DNA of 64,000 bases from UBA7672 sp963738625 (GTDB lineage Bacteria > Pseudomonadota > Alphaproteobacteria > Caulobacterales > Hyphomonadaceae), in assembly GCA_963738625.1 (NCBI GenBank), contig CAVTXH010000002.1, positions 124,001-188,000 of the forward strand, written 5' to 3'. This document shows, in pieces, positions 51,532 through 61,205 of the stretch. The first letter of the stretch is position 1, and the number at the start of each line of letters is the position of its first letter. Position numbers and translations under genes: made by a program. Under the pieces are notes generated by a model. It did not search any database. It was given only the letters and a program-made list of their open reading frames with translations, and had not been told where the DNA came from.

Positions 51532-53300
51532 GCGGGTCCTGCCTGGGTGATGTCGATGATGTATTTCTGCATGTCCCACGCGCCGGTGGGGCAACGCTCG
51601 GCGCACAGACCGCAGTGAAGGCAGACGTCCTCGTCCTTGGCCATGATGCGGCCGGTGGGCAGGCCGTCGCCGATATAGAGGTCCTGACCGAGATTCGCCG
51701 CCGGCGCGCTAAGGCGCGTGCGGAGGTCTGCTTCCTCGCCATTCTCGGTGAAGGTGATGCAGTCCATCGGGCAGATGTCGACGCAGGCGTCGCACTCGAT
51801 GCAGACTTTCGGGCTGAACACCGTCTGCACATCGCAGTTGAGGCAGCGCTGCGCCTCCTTGAAGCCCAGCGACCTGTCGAAGCCGAGTTCGACTTCCGCC
51901 TTCACGTCCTTCAGCGCGATGGCCTTCTCGCGGTGTGGGACCTTGTAGCGCTTGTCGTTGGCGATGTCGTTGTCATAGCTCCACTCGTGAATGCCCATCT
52001 TCTGGCTGATCACGGTGACGCCCGGCGCGGGGCGGATGCTGATGTCCTGGTTGTTGAGGAACATGTCGATGGAGACGGCGGCCGAATGGCCGTGGGCGAC
52101 CGCCCAGATGATGTTCTTGGGGCCGAAGGCGGCATCGCCGCCGAAGAAGACGTGCGGGATGGTCGACTGCATCGTCTCCTGCCCGACGACGGGCATGCCC
52201 CACTTGTCGAACTCCATGCCGATGTCGCGCTCGATCCAGGGGAAGGAGTTTTCCTGGCCGACGGCGATCAGCACATCGTCGCACTCGAAATGCTGGTCCG
52301 GCTCGCCGGTGGGGACGAGGCTGCGCTTGCCCTTGTCGTCCTTGACCCAATGCATCTTCTGGAAGGTGACGCCGGTGAGCTTGCCGCCCTTGTGCGTGAA
52401 TTCCTTGGGGTTGAGAAAGTTGATGATCGGGATGTCCTCGCCGATTGCATCTTCCTTCTCCCACGGAGACGCCTTCATCTCGTTGAAGCCGGAGCGGACG
52501 ATGACTTTCACATCGTCCCCGCCCAGCCGGCGCGAGGTGCGGCAGCAATCCATGGCGGTATTGCCGCCGCCGAGCACGATGACGCGCTTGCCGATCTTGT
52601 TGATGTGCTCGAACGAGACGTTGGACAGCCAGTCGATGCCGATATGGATGTTGGCGGCGGCTTCCTTGCGGCCCGGAATGTCGAGATCGCGGCCGCGCGG
52701 GGCGCCGGTGCCGACGAAGATGGCGTCATAGTCTTCGGCCAGAAGCGCCTTCATGCTCTCGATGTTGCGGGAGAGATGCATCACCGGGCCGAGGCTGGTG
52801 ATGTAGCCGACTTCCTCGTCGATAACTTCTTCGGGCAAGCGGAAACGGGGAATCTGGCTGCGGATCATGCCGCCGGCCTTCTTGTCGCCGTCGAACACAT
52901 GGACCTCGTAGCCGAGCGGGGCGAGATCGCGGGCGACTGTCAGGGACGCTGGGCCGGCGCCGACGCATGCCACCTTCTTTCCGTTGGGCGGCGCGACTTT
53001 CGGGAGAAGGGCGGCGATGTCGTCCTTGTTGTCGGCCGCCACCCTTTTCAGGCGGCAGATCGCCACCGGCTCCTCTTCGACTCGTCCGCGCCGGCAGGCG
53101 GGTTCACAGGGGCGGTCGCAGGTGCGCCCGAGGATTCCCGGGAACACGTTCGACTCCCAGTTGATCATGTAGGCGTCGGTGTAGCGCTGGTCGGCGATCA
53201 GCCGGATGTACTCGGGAACGGGGGTATGGGCGGGACACGCCCACTGGCAGTCGACCACTTTGTGAAAGTAGTCCGGACGGCTGATGTCCGTGGCTTTCAA
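51513..53300 (-). CDS. GltD-like FAD/NAD(P) oxidoreductase with ferredoxin domain, partner of KorAB
   Basis: A 595-residue electron-transfer protein. N-terminal cysteines (CQWACP, CDRPCEPACRRG) match the GltD iron-sulfur domain. FAD binding is in KKVACVGAGPASLTVARDLAPLGYEVHVFD and NAD(P) binding in VIVLGGGNTAMDCCRTSRRLG. The C-terminus adds a two-cluster ferredoxin: CIECDACVDICPMDC and CLHCGLCAERCPTGA. It overlaps korA by 19 bases, so it very likely passes KorAB electrons to NAD(P)+. A comparable KorC exists in the three-subunit 2-oxoglutarate:NADP+ oxidoreductase of Azoarcus evansii. Confidence 0.87.
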   Translation of the reverse strand: MKATDISRPDYFHKVVDCQWACPAHTPVPEYIRLIADQRYTDAYMINWESNVFPGILGRTCDRPCEPACRRGRVEEEPVAICRLKRVAADNKDDIAALLPKVAPPNGKKVACVGAGPASLTVARDLAPLGYEVHVFDGDKKAGGMIRSQIPRFRLPEEVIDEEVGYITSLGPVMHLSRNIESMKALLAEDYDAIFVGTGAPRGRDLDIPGRKEAAANIHIGIDWLSNVSFEHINKIGKRVIVLGGGNTAMDCCRTSRRLGGDDVKVIVRSGFNEMKASPWEKEDAIGEDIPIINFLNPKEFTHKGGKLTGVTFQKMHWVKDDKGKRSLVPTGEPDQHFECDDVLIAVGQENSFPWIERDIGMEFDKWGMPVVGQETMQSTIPHVFFGGDAAFGPKNIIWAVAHGHSAAVSIDMFLNNQDISIRPAPGVTVISQKMGIHEWSYDNDIANDKRYKVPHREKAIALKDVKAEVELGFDRSLGFKEAQRCLNCDVQTVFSPKVCIECDACVDICPMDCITFTENGEEADLRTRLSAPAANLGQDLYIGDGLPTGRIMAKDEDVCLHCGLCAERCPTGAWDMQKYIIDITQAGPACRQTR

Positions 53301-53491
53301 ATCGCTATCCCCTAGATAGCAGCGCTGTTTTTCCAGCGTGGCTTGCCGAGCCTACTACCGGCTCGCGGAGAAGGTCCACTGCCTGTTCAGCATGCCGGCG
53401 CGCCCGCTGCACCGCAGCATTCGGCTGGAAAAACCTTGGTTGGCGTGTGATCTGCATGATCGCGCGCAGAAGCGCTATTCGCGGAAAAGAC

Positions 53492-53953
53492 ATGAAACGG
53501 CTGAGTGCGCTTACAAAGGCGATCAACTCGAAGGGCGGGCGTTCAGCACGCCGCTATCTGGCCGTGGTTCTCGGCGGCTTCGTCATCGATCTCTCGATCG
53601 CCTGGCTTGCGCATGAACTGCTCGGTTTCCCCCTGATTGCAGCGGCCGCGCTCGGTTTCGTGATCGCTATGACGCTGAGTTATTTCGTGCACGAGTTCTG
53701 GACCTTCCGGCGCGCGGCGAGCGCGGTCTCGCCGGCGCGATTCGCGAAGTTCGTAATGGCTTCCGGCGCTACGCTTGGCGCGAGGCTCGTGCTGGTCTGG
53801 CTCACCGGCCTCGTTACCCTGCTGCCGGGCGGCGCTCTGGCGCGTCTGCTGATCGCCTATGGCGGCTCGCTGGCGGTCGGCTTCCTCGTCAACCGGGGCG
53901 TCGTCTTCACCGACGCCGACCAGCCTGACGAGCCGAAACCCGAGACGCATTAA
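53492..53953 (+). CDS. GtrA family membrane protein
   Basis: A 153-residue protein with four transmembrane helices of the GtrA type: YLAVVLGGFVIDLSIAWLAHELLGFPLIAAAALGFVIAMTLSYFVHEFWTFRR and FVMASGATLGARLVLVWL. GtrA-like proteins flip polyprenyl-phosphate-linked sugars or assist their transferases. The ATG at 53492 gives a short basic N-terminus. The glycosyltransferase that uses such a carrier follows 147 bases on. Confidence 0.85.
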   Translation: MKRLSALTKAINSKGGRSARRYLAVVLGGFVIDLSIAWLAHELLGFPLIAAAALGFVIAMTLSYFVHEFWTFRRAASAVSPARFAKFVMASGATLGARLVLVWLTGLVTLLPGGALARLLIAYGGSLAVGFLVNRGVVFTDADQPDEPKPETH

Positions 53954-54100
53954 GCATCGAACTCCAACGCTGTCCGCGCTGGCGCCGGGCGGCGCCATAC
54001 GTCGCAATACGCTGGCGCGCTTGTTGCAGCTCCAGGCGCAAGTTTCGCTTTCATGGTTACCGGCCCCGGGGAGCAGGCGCGCCGTTGCGGAGGTTGTTTC

Positions 54101-55369
54101 GTGGGTGTGGACCAGGTTGTGACAATGAAGGACTCCGCGATCAGCGGCGTCGTTCCGGCTGAAGACGTTCTGGGCCAGGCGGTCGAGGGCGATCTCGAGC
54201 TCACCATCCTGATGCCCTGCCTCAACGAAGCGGAAACCATCGCGGTCTGTATCGAAAAGGCGATGGGCTTCCTCAAGCGCGCGAACATCAAGGGCGAAGT
54301 GCTGATCGGCGACAATGGCTCGACCGACGGGTCGCAGGCGATCGCTGCCGGCCTCGGCGCGCGCGTCGTCGCGGTGCCGACGCGCGGTTATGGCGCGGCT
54401 CTGCTCGGCGGCATCGCGGCCGCGCGCGGCAAGTACATCATCATGGGCGACGCCGACGACAGCTATGACTTCAGCAAGCTGGAGCTGTTCGTCGAGAAGC
54501 TGCGCGAAGGCAATGAGCTGGTCATGGGCAACCGCTTCCAGGGCGGGATCGCCAAGGGCGCCATGCCGCCGCTGCACCGCCTGATCGGCAACCCGGTCCT
54601 GTCGTGGATCGGCCGTGTCCTGTTCCGCATCCCTGTCGGCGACTTCCACTGCGGCTTGCGAGGCTTCAACACCGCCTCGATGCGCAAGCTCGGCCTCGTC
54701 ACCAGCGGGATGGAATTCGCATCCGAGATGGTCATTCGCTCCAGTCTCGAACAGCTGAAAATGGCCGAGGTGCCCACCACGCTTGCGGTCGACGGCCGCA
54801 GTCGCGCCCCGCACCTCAAGACATGGCGCGATGGCTGGCGCCATCTCAAGCTTCTCCTGATGTACAGCCCAAAATGGTTGTTCATCTTCCCGGGCCTCCT
54901 GCTGATGCTGGCCGGCGGGGGACTTCAGGCGGCGCTGTGGTTCGGACCGCTGGCGCTGGGGTCCAACCTTACGCTTGACATGAACACCTACGCTGCGGCG
55001 TGCTTCATGCTGATCGCCGGTATTCAGCTGATGAGCTTCGGCATCCTCGCGCGGTATTACGCGACGCTGACGGGTCTTCTGCCGCGCGGCCGGCGGTCTG
55101 ATTTCATCTATCGCATGGTGACGACCGACACGATCGTGCGCGTTGGCGCCGTGATGCTGGCGCTCGGCGTAGGCGTCTTTGGCTACGCCGTGTGGGCCTG
55201 GTCGCAGGTCAATTTCGGCGAGCTGTCCGGCAAGCCCTATATCTCGCGGGCGGTGCTCTCCGGCCTCAGCTTCATCGTGATCTCGATCCAGCTCGGCTTC
55301 GGCGCCTTCATGATCGGCATCCTCCGGATCCCGTTGGCGTCGCGTGGCGTGCCGCCGGTACAGGCGTAG
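54101..55369 (+). CDS. Polyprenyl-phosphate glycosyltransferase-like GT2 membrane protein
   Basis: A 422-residue GT2 enzyme: LTILMPCLNEAETIAVCIEKAMGF, GDNGSTDGSQAIAA and the metal site IMGDADDSYDF, followed by RAPHLKTWRDGWRHLKLLLMYSPKWL and four C-terminal membrane segments. The layout is that of dolichol/undecaprenyl-phosphate sugar synthases paired with GtrA proteins. The start is GTG at 54101, seven bases after a GGAGG; the ATG at 54125 is an alternative. A product for export, such as an O-antigen side sugar, is likely. Confidence 0.85.
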   Translation: MGVDQVVTMKDSAISGVVPAEDVLGQAVEGDLELTILMPCLNEAETIAVCIEKAMGFLKRANIKGEVLIGDNGSTDGSQAIAAGLGARVVAVPTRGYGAALLGGIAAARGKYIIMGDADDSYDFSKLELFVEKLREGNELVMGNRFQGGIAKGAMPPLHRLIGNPVLSWIGRVLFRIPVGDFHCGLRGFNTASMRKLGLVTSGMEFASEMVIRSSLEQLKMAEVPTTLAVDGRSRAPHLKTWRDGWRHLKLLLMYSPKWLFIFPGLLLMLAGGGLQAALWFGPLALGSNLTLDMNTYAAACFMLIAGIQLMSFGILARYYATLTGLLPRGRRSDFIYRMVTTDTIVRVGAVMLALGVGVFGYAVWAWSQVNFGELSGKPYISRAVLSGLSFIVISIQLGFGAFMIGILRIPLASRGVPPVQA

Positions 55370-55402
55370 GCTAGGGCAGCCCGACTCGCTGCAAAGACCG
55401 CA

Positions 55403-56983
55403 ATGACCACCGCGCCTGAACTGGACTGTGTCGTCATCGGCTCCGGCACGTCCGGGGCCGCATGCGCAATGGCGCTGCTGGATGCCGGCCGCACAGTTCA
55501 CATGATCGATGCGGGCATTGCACTCGAGCCGGAGCGCGCCGAGGCGCTGGCCGCCGCTCGCCAGAATGGCCGCCTTACCCCTGAGACCGCGCCGTGGGTT
55601 CGCGAGCAGGACACCAAGACGAAGATTCCGCGCAAGCTGTTGTACGGTTCTGACTTTCCGTTCCGCGAGGCGCCGGAGGGGATACGCCTCGACTCGCAGG
55701 GTGTAGGGGCAGAGCCGACATTCGCGCTGGGCGGCTTCAGCAATGTGTGGGGCGCATCGGCCCTGCCATTCGCCGCGAGCGACACGGCCGACTGGCCGGT
55801 CTCGGAGGCCGAGCTGGCGCCGCACTACGAGGCGTGCGCCAACGTGCTCAACATCGTGCGCGAGCAGGACGATCTGGCGGAATGGCTGCCGACTTATGGT
55901 CGTTCGGCCGGGCAGCTGCGTGCAAGCAGCCAGGCGAAGACGCTGCTCGGGAATCTCGAGAAGAACCGCGATGCGCTGAAGGCGGCTGGGGTGCGCTTCG
56001 GGCGGGCGCGGGTTGCGGCGAAGACGCCGGAGACGGGCGGCTGCACCTATTGCGGGCTGTGTCTCCATGGGTGCCCGGACAAGTTGATCTACAACGCTAC
56101 GGAGACCATCGCGGCGCTGCGCAAGCATCCGCGTTTCACCTATGAGGCCGATGTGGTGGTCGAGACGCTGTCGGAGACAGATGATGGCGCGCGGGTTCAC
56201 GCGAAGGACCGGACTACAGGCGCTGCGATGCAGTTCTCGGCCCGAAAAGCATTCCTGGCTGCGGGAGCGATGGCCACCACCGGCATGCTGCTGCGGTCGA
56301 GCGGCTCGTATGACAAGATGCTGCGGCTGAAGGACAGCCAGTATTTCCTGCTGCCGGTGGCGTTGTTCAGCGGCGCGAAGAATGCGCGCAGCGAAGAGCT
56401 GCACACAATGGCGCAGATCTTCCTCGAGATGCGCGATCCGCAGATCAGCCCGTACACGGTGCACCTGCAGGTCTACACCTATAACGACGTGCTGGCGCGG
56501 ACGGTGCGCAATCGGCTGGGGCCGATGCTGGAGCCTGCGGCGCGCTGGGGCGATGCGCATTTCGTGCTGATCCAGGGCTATCTGCACTCCGACCATTCAG
56601 GCGGCATCGAGATGACGCTGAAGCGCGACGGAAATTCAGACCGGCTGGAGGCGCGCGGGGCAATCAATCCGGAGACCAAGCGCAAGATCAGCGCGATCAC
56701 GGCCAAGCTGATGGGCCTGGCGACCAAGATCGGCGCCGTTCCTCTCGCACCGCTGATGGAGATTTCGCAGCCGGGACGCGGCTTCCACCATGGCGGGTCG
56801 ATGCCGATGAGCGCCCGCCCAAGCGCATTCGAAACGGATACGCTGGGCCGGCCGTTCGGCTGGAGGCGCATTCACGCCATCGATGCGACTGTGCTGCCGA
56901 GCATACCGGCGACGACCATTACCTATCCGGTGATGGCGAACGCGCACCGGATCGGCTCGCTGGCGGGCAGGGACCTGACATGA
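55403..56983 (+). CDS. GMC-type FAD oxidoreductase with an internal cysteine cluster
   Basis: A 526-residue flavoprotein. FAD is bound by DCVVIGSGTSGAACAMALLDAGRTVHMID, and the substrate domain has the closing GFHHGGSMPM and NVLPSIPA-like DATVLPSIPATTITYPVMANAHRIG. At about 213-224 it has CTYCGLCLHGCP, a ferredoxin-like arrangement of four cysteines unusual in classical GMC enzymes but known in a subset. The SDR gene downstream overlaps by four bases, so the two probably act on one substrate, perhaps a sugar or lipid alcohol. Confidence 0.82.
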   Translation: MTTAPELDCVVIGSGTSGAACAMALLDAGRTVHMIDAGIALEPERAEALAAARQNGRLTPETAPWVREQDTKTKIPRKLLYGSDFPFREAPEGIRLDSQGVGAEPTFALGGFSNVWGASALPFAASDTADWPVSEAELAPHYEACANVLNIVREQDDLAEWLPTYGRSAGQLRASSQAKTLLGNLEKNRDALKAAGVRFGRARVAAKTPETGGCTYCGLCLHGCPDKLIYNATETIAALRKHPRFTYEADVVVETLSETDDGARVHAKDRTTGAAMQFSARKAFLAAGAMATTGMLLRSSGSYDKMLRLKDSQYFLLPVALFSGAKNARSEELHTMAQIFLEMRDPQISPYTVHLQVYTYNDVLARTVRNRLGPMLEPAARWGDAHFVLIQGYLHSDHSGGIEMTLKRDGNSDRLEARGAINPETKRKISAITAKLMGLATKIGAVPLAPLMEISQPGRGFHHGGSMPMSARPSAFETDTLGRPFGWRRIHAIDATVLPSIPATTITYPVMANAHRIGSLAGRDLT

Positions 56984-57864
56984 GCGTACAGACTTCCACG
57001 GGATCCAGGCCGCGTTGCCTGCTGACGGGATCAAGCGGATATCTGGGCGGGATGATCGCGCGGAAGCTGGTCGCCATTGGCTGGGACGTTGTCGGTATGA
57101 CGCGCAGGCCGAAGACATCCGAGGTGATGTTCAAGCTGGGCGCCGATATCCCGGCGGAGGCGCTGAAAGGGTGCGACGCCCTGATCCATTGCGCCTATGA
57201 CTTTGCGCCGGTGGCGTGGACCGATATCGAGGCGACCAACGTGCAGGGTTCGGCGAAGCTGTTCCGCGCGGCGAAGGAAGCTCGAATCAAGCATCTGCTG
57301 CTGGTCTCGACGATCAGCGCGTTTGACGGCTGCAAATCCAACTATGGCCGCGCCAAGCTGCTGATCGAAAAGCATGCGAGGGAGGCCGGCGCCTGCGTGG
57401 TGCGGCCGGGGCTGATCTATGGCGCGCAGCCGGGCGCGATGTTCGGACGCCTGGTGTCGCAGGTGCAGAAATCATCGCTGATGCCGATGCCGGGCGATGG
57501 GAGGCAGATGATGTACACCGTGCATCAGGACGATCTGACGGACGCGATCTTCAGGGGCCTGCTGGCGAGCCCGGCGCCTGCTGCGCCGATCACTGTAGCC
57601 AACGAAACGCCGATCGCCTTTCGCGACATCATGATCGCTATCGGGCGGAGGTTCGGGAAGAAGGTCACGCCGGTTCCGCTGCCGTGGCAGGCGATGTGGC
57701 TGGGGCTGCGCGGCGCAGAGATCGTCAAGATACCGCTGGGCCTGCGCAGCGACAGCCTGGTGAGCCTGGTCAACCAGGACACGGCGCCAGCGTTGAACGC
57801 AGAGGCGCTGCTGGGCGTGAAGTGCCGCCGCTTCTCGCTGGACGACATTCCGCTGACGGTTTGA
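56980..57864 (+). CDS. NAD-dependent epimerase/dehydratase (extended SDR)
   Basis: A 294-residue Rossmann protein with CLLTGSSGYLGGMIARKL as nucleotide site, LVSTISAFDGCKSNYGRAKLLIEKHA (Y and K of the YxxxK motif) and VVRPGLIYGAQPGAMF. The exact reaction cannot be told. It is coupled to the GMC oxidoreductase (ATGA) and converges on the glycosyltransferase gene with a 17-base gap. Confidence 0.82.
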   Translation: MSVQTSTGSRPRCLLTGSSGYLGGMIARKLVAIGWDVVGMTRRPKTSEVMFKLGADIPAEALKGCDALIHCAYDFAPVAWTDIEATNVQGSAKLFRAAKEARIKHLLLVSTISAFDGCKSNYGRAKLLIEKHAREAGACVVRPGLIYGAQPGAMFGRLVSQVQKSSLMPMPGDGRQMMYTVHQDDLTDAIFRGLLASPAPAAPITVANETPIAFRDIMIAIGRRFGKKVTPVPLPWQAMWLGLRGAEIVKIPLGLRSDSLVSLVNQDTAPALNAEALLGVKCRRFSLDDIPLTV

Positions 57865-57881
57865 CCGCCTCAGCTTGGGGG

Positions 57882-59576
57882 CTACGTCGCCGGCAGGGTG
57901 ATTTTGCCGTCGAGCAGCTGGTCCCGCGGCGCAATGTCGACCTGGCCGAGCCAGTAGGACTTGTCACAGTTACCGGCGTTTTGCATGCGGATGGCGAAGG
58001 GCTTGAAGCCGGCGGCTTCGGCGTCGTCGATGATCGCGTAGAGCTGGCCCCTGAGCACATCCCATTGCTCGCGCGGCACGGCCCAGCCACGAAGCGTGTG
58101 ACCCTCGACGCTTAGCCCGTCCAGCCCATCCTGCTTTTCGCTGTAGAGGCTCAGGATCGGATCGAATGCCTTGAACGGGAAACTATGGATGAGCGCAGTC
58201 TGGGCCGGGCGCGAGCGGGGGAAGACGAGCGTGCAACCGTCCAGCAGGTGCTGACGGATCTCTCCGAAGTACTGGTTCGCCTGGAAGATCGTATAGGGCT
58301 GCTCGAAGCCCTGCCGCCGTATCTTCTCCGAGGCGATCTCGATCGGCCAGCGGGCGAGGGTGGCAAACGCCGCGATCATCGCAAGCGACATCAACGCGAC
58401 GCGGCCCGCAGCCAGCGGCGAAAGCAAGCGCTGTAGTCTGCCGACAAAGCCGGAAAAGCCCTTCTGGCCTTCGCCGACGCGATCGAGGCCCGCCTTGGCG
58501 GCTACGCTCAGAACGACATGGGCGGGCACAAGCAGGGGCCAAAGGTAGCGGTCGTTGAGAGGCTGGCCCAGCATTAGCGGGTTGAGCTTCAGGATGAAGA
58601 AGCTGGAGAAGAACGCAAAAGCGAGGCCCATGGCCCAGGCGGCCGAGATCGCCTCGCCGCCGGGCGCCGCTTTCGGTCCCAGCTGGCTGGGCGGAGGCAG
58701 CAGCGTGCGCGCGCGGATCCAGGTCCAGGCCTTCCAGACGGTGGCGAGGAAGAACGCCCAGTAGATCGCTTTTGCAAAGTACTCGAGACGGTCGAAATTG
58801 GTCTCTGCATAGAACAGCCAGCGCGTGAAGAGATCGCTCCACTGATAGGGCCATTCCTCGCTCATCTCATTGAGGTGGCCGCCCGCCACGATCGCCTGGG
58901 CGCGGCCGAACATGATGTGGCTGTCCGCCAACGCGGCGTTAACGATGAGCGTCTCGACCAACAGGCAGGCGGCGAAGACGCCGATCATGATGCCGACATT
59001 AACCCAGCGGCGGCGGATCAGCTCGTAGAGGCCGATGCCGGGCATGAAGAAGACGTTGGTCTCCTTCGCTCCATACATCAGGAACAGCACGAAGATGGCG
59101 GCGGCGTAGGTCCAGCGCGAGCCCGTTTCATAGGCTTTCTGGAGCAGCAGGAGCGCCGCGACCAGATAGAACATCGTCCAGATTTCCGGCATCAGGTTGG
59201 ACGGCAGGCTGTAGGCGACCGGGTTGATCAACCAGACGAGCAACGCGATGGCGGCCACGAGCGGGGTCGTCAGCTTGCGGATCAGCGCGTAGAGGCCGGC
59301 CGAGGTCAGCGCGAAAACCAAATGGTTGAGGAGCAGGTAGGTGAGCGCCGTGCCGCCGAACAGCTTCACGAAGGCGACGGCGGGGAGCGTCATGCCCCAG
59401 CGCAGGTTATGGTGATTGGCTTGGAAAGCGGGGAAGGCGCCGTCGGCCCAGGCCTTGATCGCCAGCCATTTCAGCTCGATGTCGCCGTTTTCCCAGATAG
59501 TGGTGGCGACGAGACAGGCCGATGCAAAAGCGAGGAGCGCGACCCAGAGCGAGTCTCTCCAAACCGTGTCCCGCAT
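57882..59576 (-). CDS. Polytopic membrane glycosyltransferase (GT39/ArnT-like)
   Basis: A 564-residue inner-membrane protein with about ten hydrophobic segments. The first periplasmic loop has acidic residues (IWENGDIELKWLAIKAWADGAFPAFQANHHNLRWGMTLP), as in GT-C enzymes that use polyprenyl-phosphate sugars. A soluble C-terminal domain follows. It is a plausible user of the sugar lipid made by the neighbouring GtrA/GT2 pair. Family placement is by layout and not by a strict signature. Confidence 0.65.
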   Translation of the reverse strand: MRDTVWRDSLWVALLAFASACLVATTIWENGDIELKWLAIKAWADGAFPAFQANHHNLRWGMTLPAVAFVKLFGGTALTYLLLNHLVFALTSAGLYALIRKLTTPLVAAIALLVWLINPVAYSLPSNLMPEIWTMFYLVAALLLLQKAYETGSRWTYAAAIFVLFLMYGAKETNVFFMPGIGLYELIRRRWVNVGIMIGVFAACLLVETLIVNAALADSHIMFGRAQAIVAGGHLNEMSEEWPYQWSDLFTRWLFYAETNFDRLEYFAKAIYWAFFLATVWKAWTWIRARTLLPPPSQLGPKAAPGGEAISAAWAMGLAFAFFSSFFILKLNPLMLGQPLNDRYLWPLLVPAHVVLSVAAKAGLDRVGEGQKGFSGFVGRLQRLLSPLAAGRVALMSLAMIAAFATLARWPIEIASEKIRRQGFEQPYTIFQANQYFGEIRQHLLDGCTLVFPRSRPAQTALIHSFPFKAFDPILSLYSEKQDGLDGLSVEGHTLRGWAVPREQWDVLRGQLYAIIDDAEAAGFKPFAIRMQNAGNCDKSYWLGQVDIAPRDQLLDGKITLPAT

Positions 59577-59724
59577 CCCCCGCTCCGATCGATCTCTGGA
59601 AGGCCGGCGGCCATCACGGCTTGACGCCGACGACTGCTATCTGGCTCCGGCTAACTCCGACAGTCCCTGCGGCGTGCAACAACTCTGCCAGCGGGGAAGT
59701 CTTACGGTAGCCGGAGGCGCTCGC

Positions 59725-61188
59725 CTATCGCGGGAGTGTGCTCGCGCCCATCAGGTATTCGTCGACGGCGCGGGCGCACTGGCGGCCTTCGCGGATCGCC
59801 CAGACGACCAGAGACTGGCCGCGGCGCATGTCGCCACAGGCGAAGATGCGCTCCGTGGAGGTCTTGTAGTCCAGCATGTTGGCGGCGACGTTGCCGCGCG
59901 GATCGAGGTTGGCCTTCGTCTGGGTGACGAGACCGGGCACGATCGGCCCCGTAAAGCCCATGGCGAGCAGGACGAGGTCAGCCTTCAGCTCGAACTCGCT
60001 GCCGGCGACTTCCTGCATCTCCAACCGGCCGTTGGCGGCCTTGACCCATTCGACGCGGGCGCAGACCAGCCCCTTCACCTTGCCGGCGTCGCCCCCATTG
60101 CCGCCAATGGCGCGCTTGGTCACCACCTCCCAGTCGCGCTCGCAGCCTTCCTCGTGGCTGGAAGAGGTGCGCAGTTTCAGCGGCCAATCGGGCCAGGTCA
60201 CCGCCTTGTTCTCCATCACGGGCGGCTTCGGCATGATTTCGAGCTGCGTGACGGACGCCGCGCCATGACGGTTGGACGTGCCGATGCAGTCCGAGCCCGT
60301 GTCGCCGCCGCCGATGACGATGACATGTTTGCCCTGCGCGGAGATAGCGCCGCTGGGCGCCGCCGTCTTTTCGTCGTCGCCCGCGACGCGCTTGTTCTGC
60401 TGGGTGAGGAAGTCCATGGCGAAGTGGATGCCGTCCAGTTCGCGGCCCGGAACGGGCAAGTCGCGCGGCTGTTCGGCGCCGCCGGCCAGCACCAGCACCT
60501 GATAGTCGTCCAGCAGGCGCTCGACCGACACGTTGATGCCGACATGCATGCGGGGCCGGAAGATCACGCCTTCGGATTCCATCTGCCGGATCCGCAGGTC
60601 GATGTGCTTCTTCTCCATCTTGAAATCGGGGATGCCGTAGCGCAGCAGGCCGCCGATGCGGTCGCTCTTCTCGAACACGGTCGGGGCATGGCCGGCGCGG
60701 GCGAGCTGCTGGGCGCAGGCGAGGCCGGCGGGGCCGGAGCCGACGATGGCGATGCGCTTGCCGGTGCCGCGCGGCGTCACGTGCGGCTTGATCCAGCCTT
60801 CTTCCCAGCCGCGATCGACGATCTCGCACTCGATGGTTTTGATCGAGACCGGATTCTCGTTGATGTTGAGGACGCAACTGGCCTCGCACGGGGCGGGGCA
60901 GACGCGGCCGGTGAATTCCGGGAAATTGTTGGTGGAATGCAGGTTGTCGAGCGCCAGCTTCCACTGGTCGCGATGGACGAGGTTGTTCCAGTCGGGGATC
61001 TGATTGTTGACCGGGCAGCCGGTGTGGCAGAACGGAATCCCGCAATCCATGCAGCGCGCGGCCTGCTCGCGCACTTCGGCCTGCGGCATGCGCTTGACGA
61101 ATTCCGCATAGGTCTTGAGGCGCGCGTCCGGCTTGTCGTAGCCGCGCTCTCGTCTGTCGAATTCAAGGAAGCCGGTCGGCTTGCCCAT
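59725..61188 (-). CDS. gltD: Glutamate synthase small subunit
   Basis: The 487-residue NADPH-oxidising subunit of glutamate synthase. Iron-sulfur cysteines are in ARCMDCGIPFCHTGCP and RVCPAPCEASCVLN. FAD binding is RIAIVGSGPAGLACAQQLARAGHAPTVFE, and NADPH binding is HVIVIGGGDTGSDCIGTSNRHGA. Together with GltB it makes glutamate from glutamine and 2-oxoglutarate. It lies 17 bases after gltB in the usual order. Confidence 0.95.
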   Translation of the reverse strand: MGKPTGFLEFDRRERGYDKPDARLKTYAEFVKRMPQAEVREQAARCMDCGIPFCHTGCPVNNQIPDWNNLVHRDQWKLALDNLHSTNNFPEFTGRVCPAPCEASCVLNINENPVSIKTIECEIVDRGWEEGWIKPHVTPRGTGKRIAIVGSGPAGLACAQQLARAGHAPTVFEKSDRIGGLLRYGIPDFKMEKKHIDLRIRQMESEGVIFRPRMHVGINVSVERLLDDYQVLVLAGGAEQPRDLPVPGRELDGIHFAMDFLTQQNKRVAGDDEKTAAPSGAISAQGKHVIVIGGGDTGSDCIGTSNRHGAASVTQLEIMPKPPVMENKAVTWPDWPLKLRTSSSHEEGCERDWEVVTKRAIGGNGGDAGKVKGLVCARVEWVKAANGRLEMQEVAGSEFELKADLVLLAMGFTGPIVPGLVTQTKANLDPRGNVAANMLDYKTSTERIFACGDMRRGQSLVVWAIREGRQCARAVDEYLMGASTLPR

Positions 61189-61205
61189 GGTTCAGTCCCT
61201 CAAAT

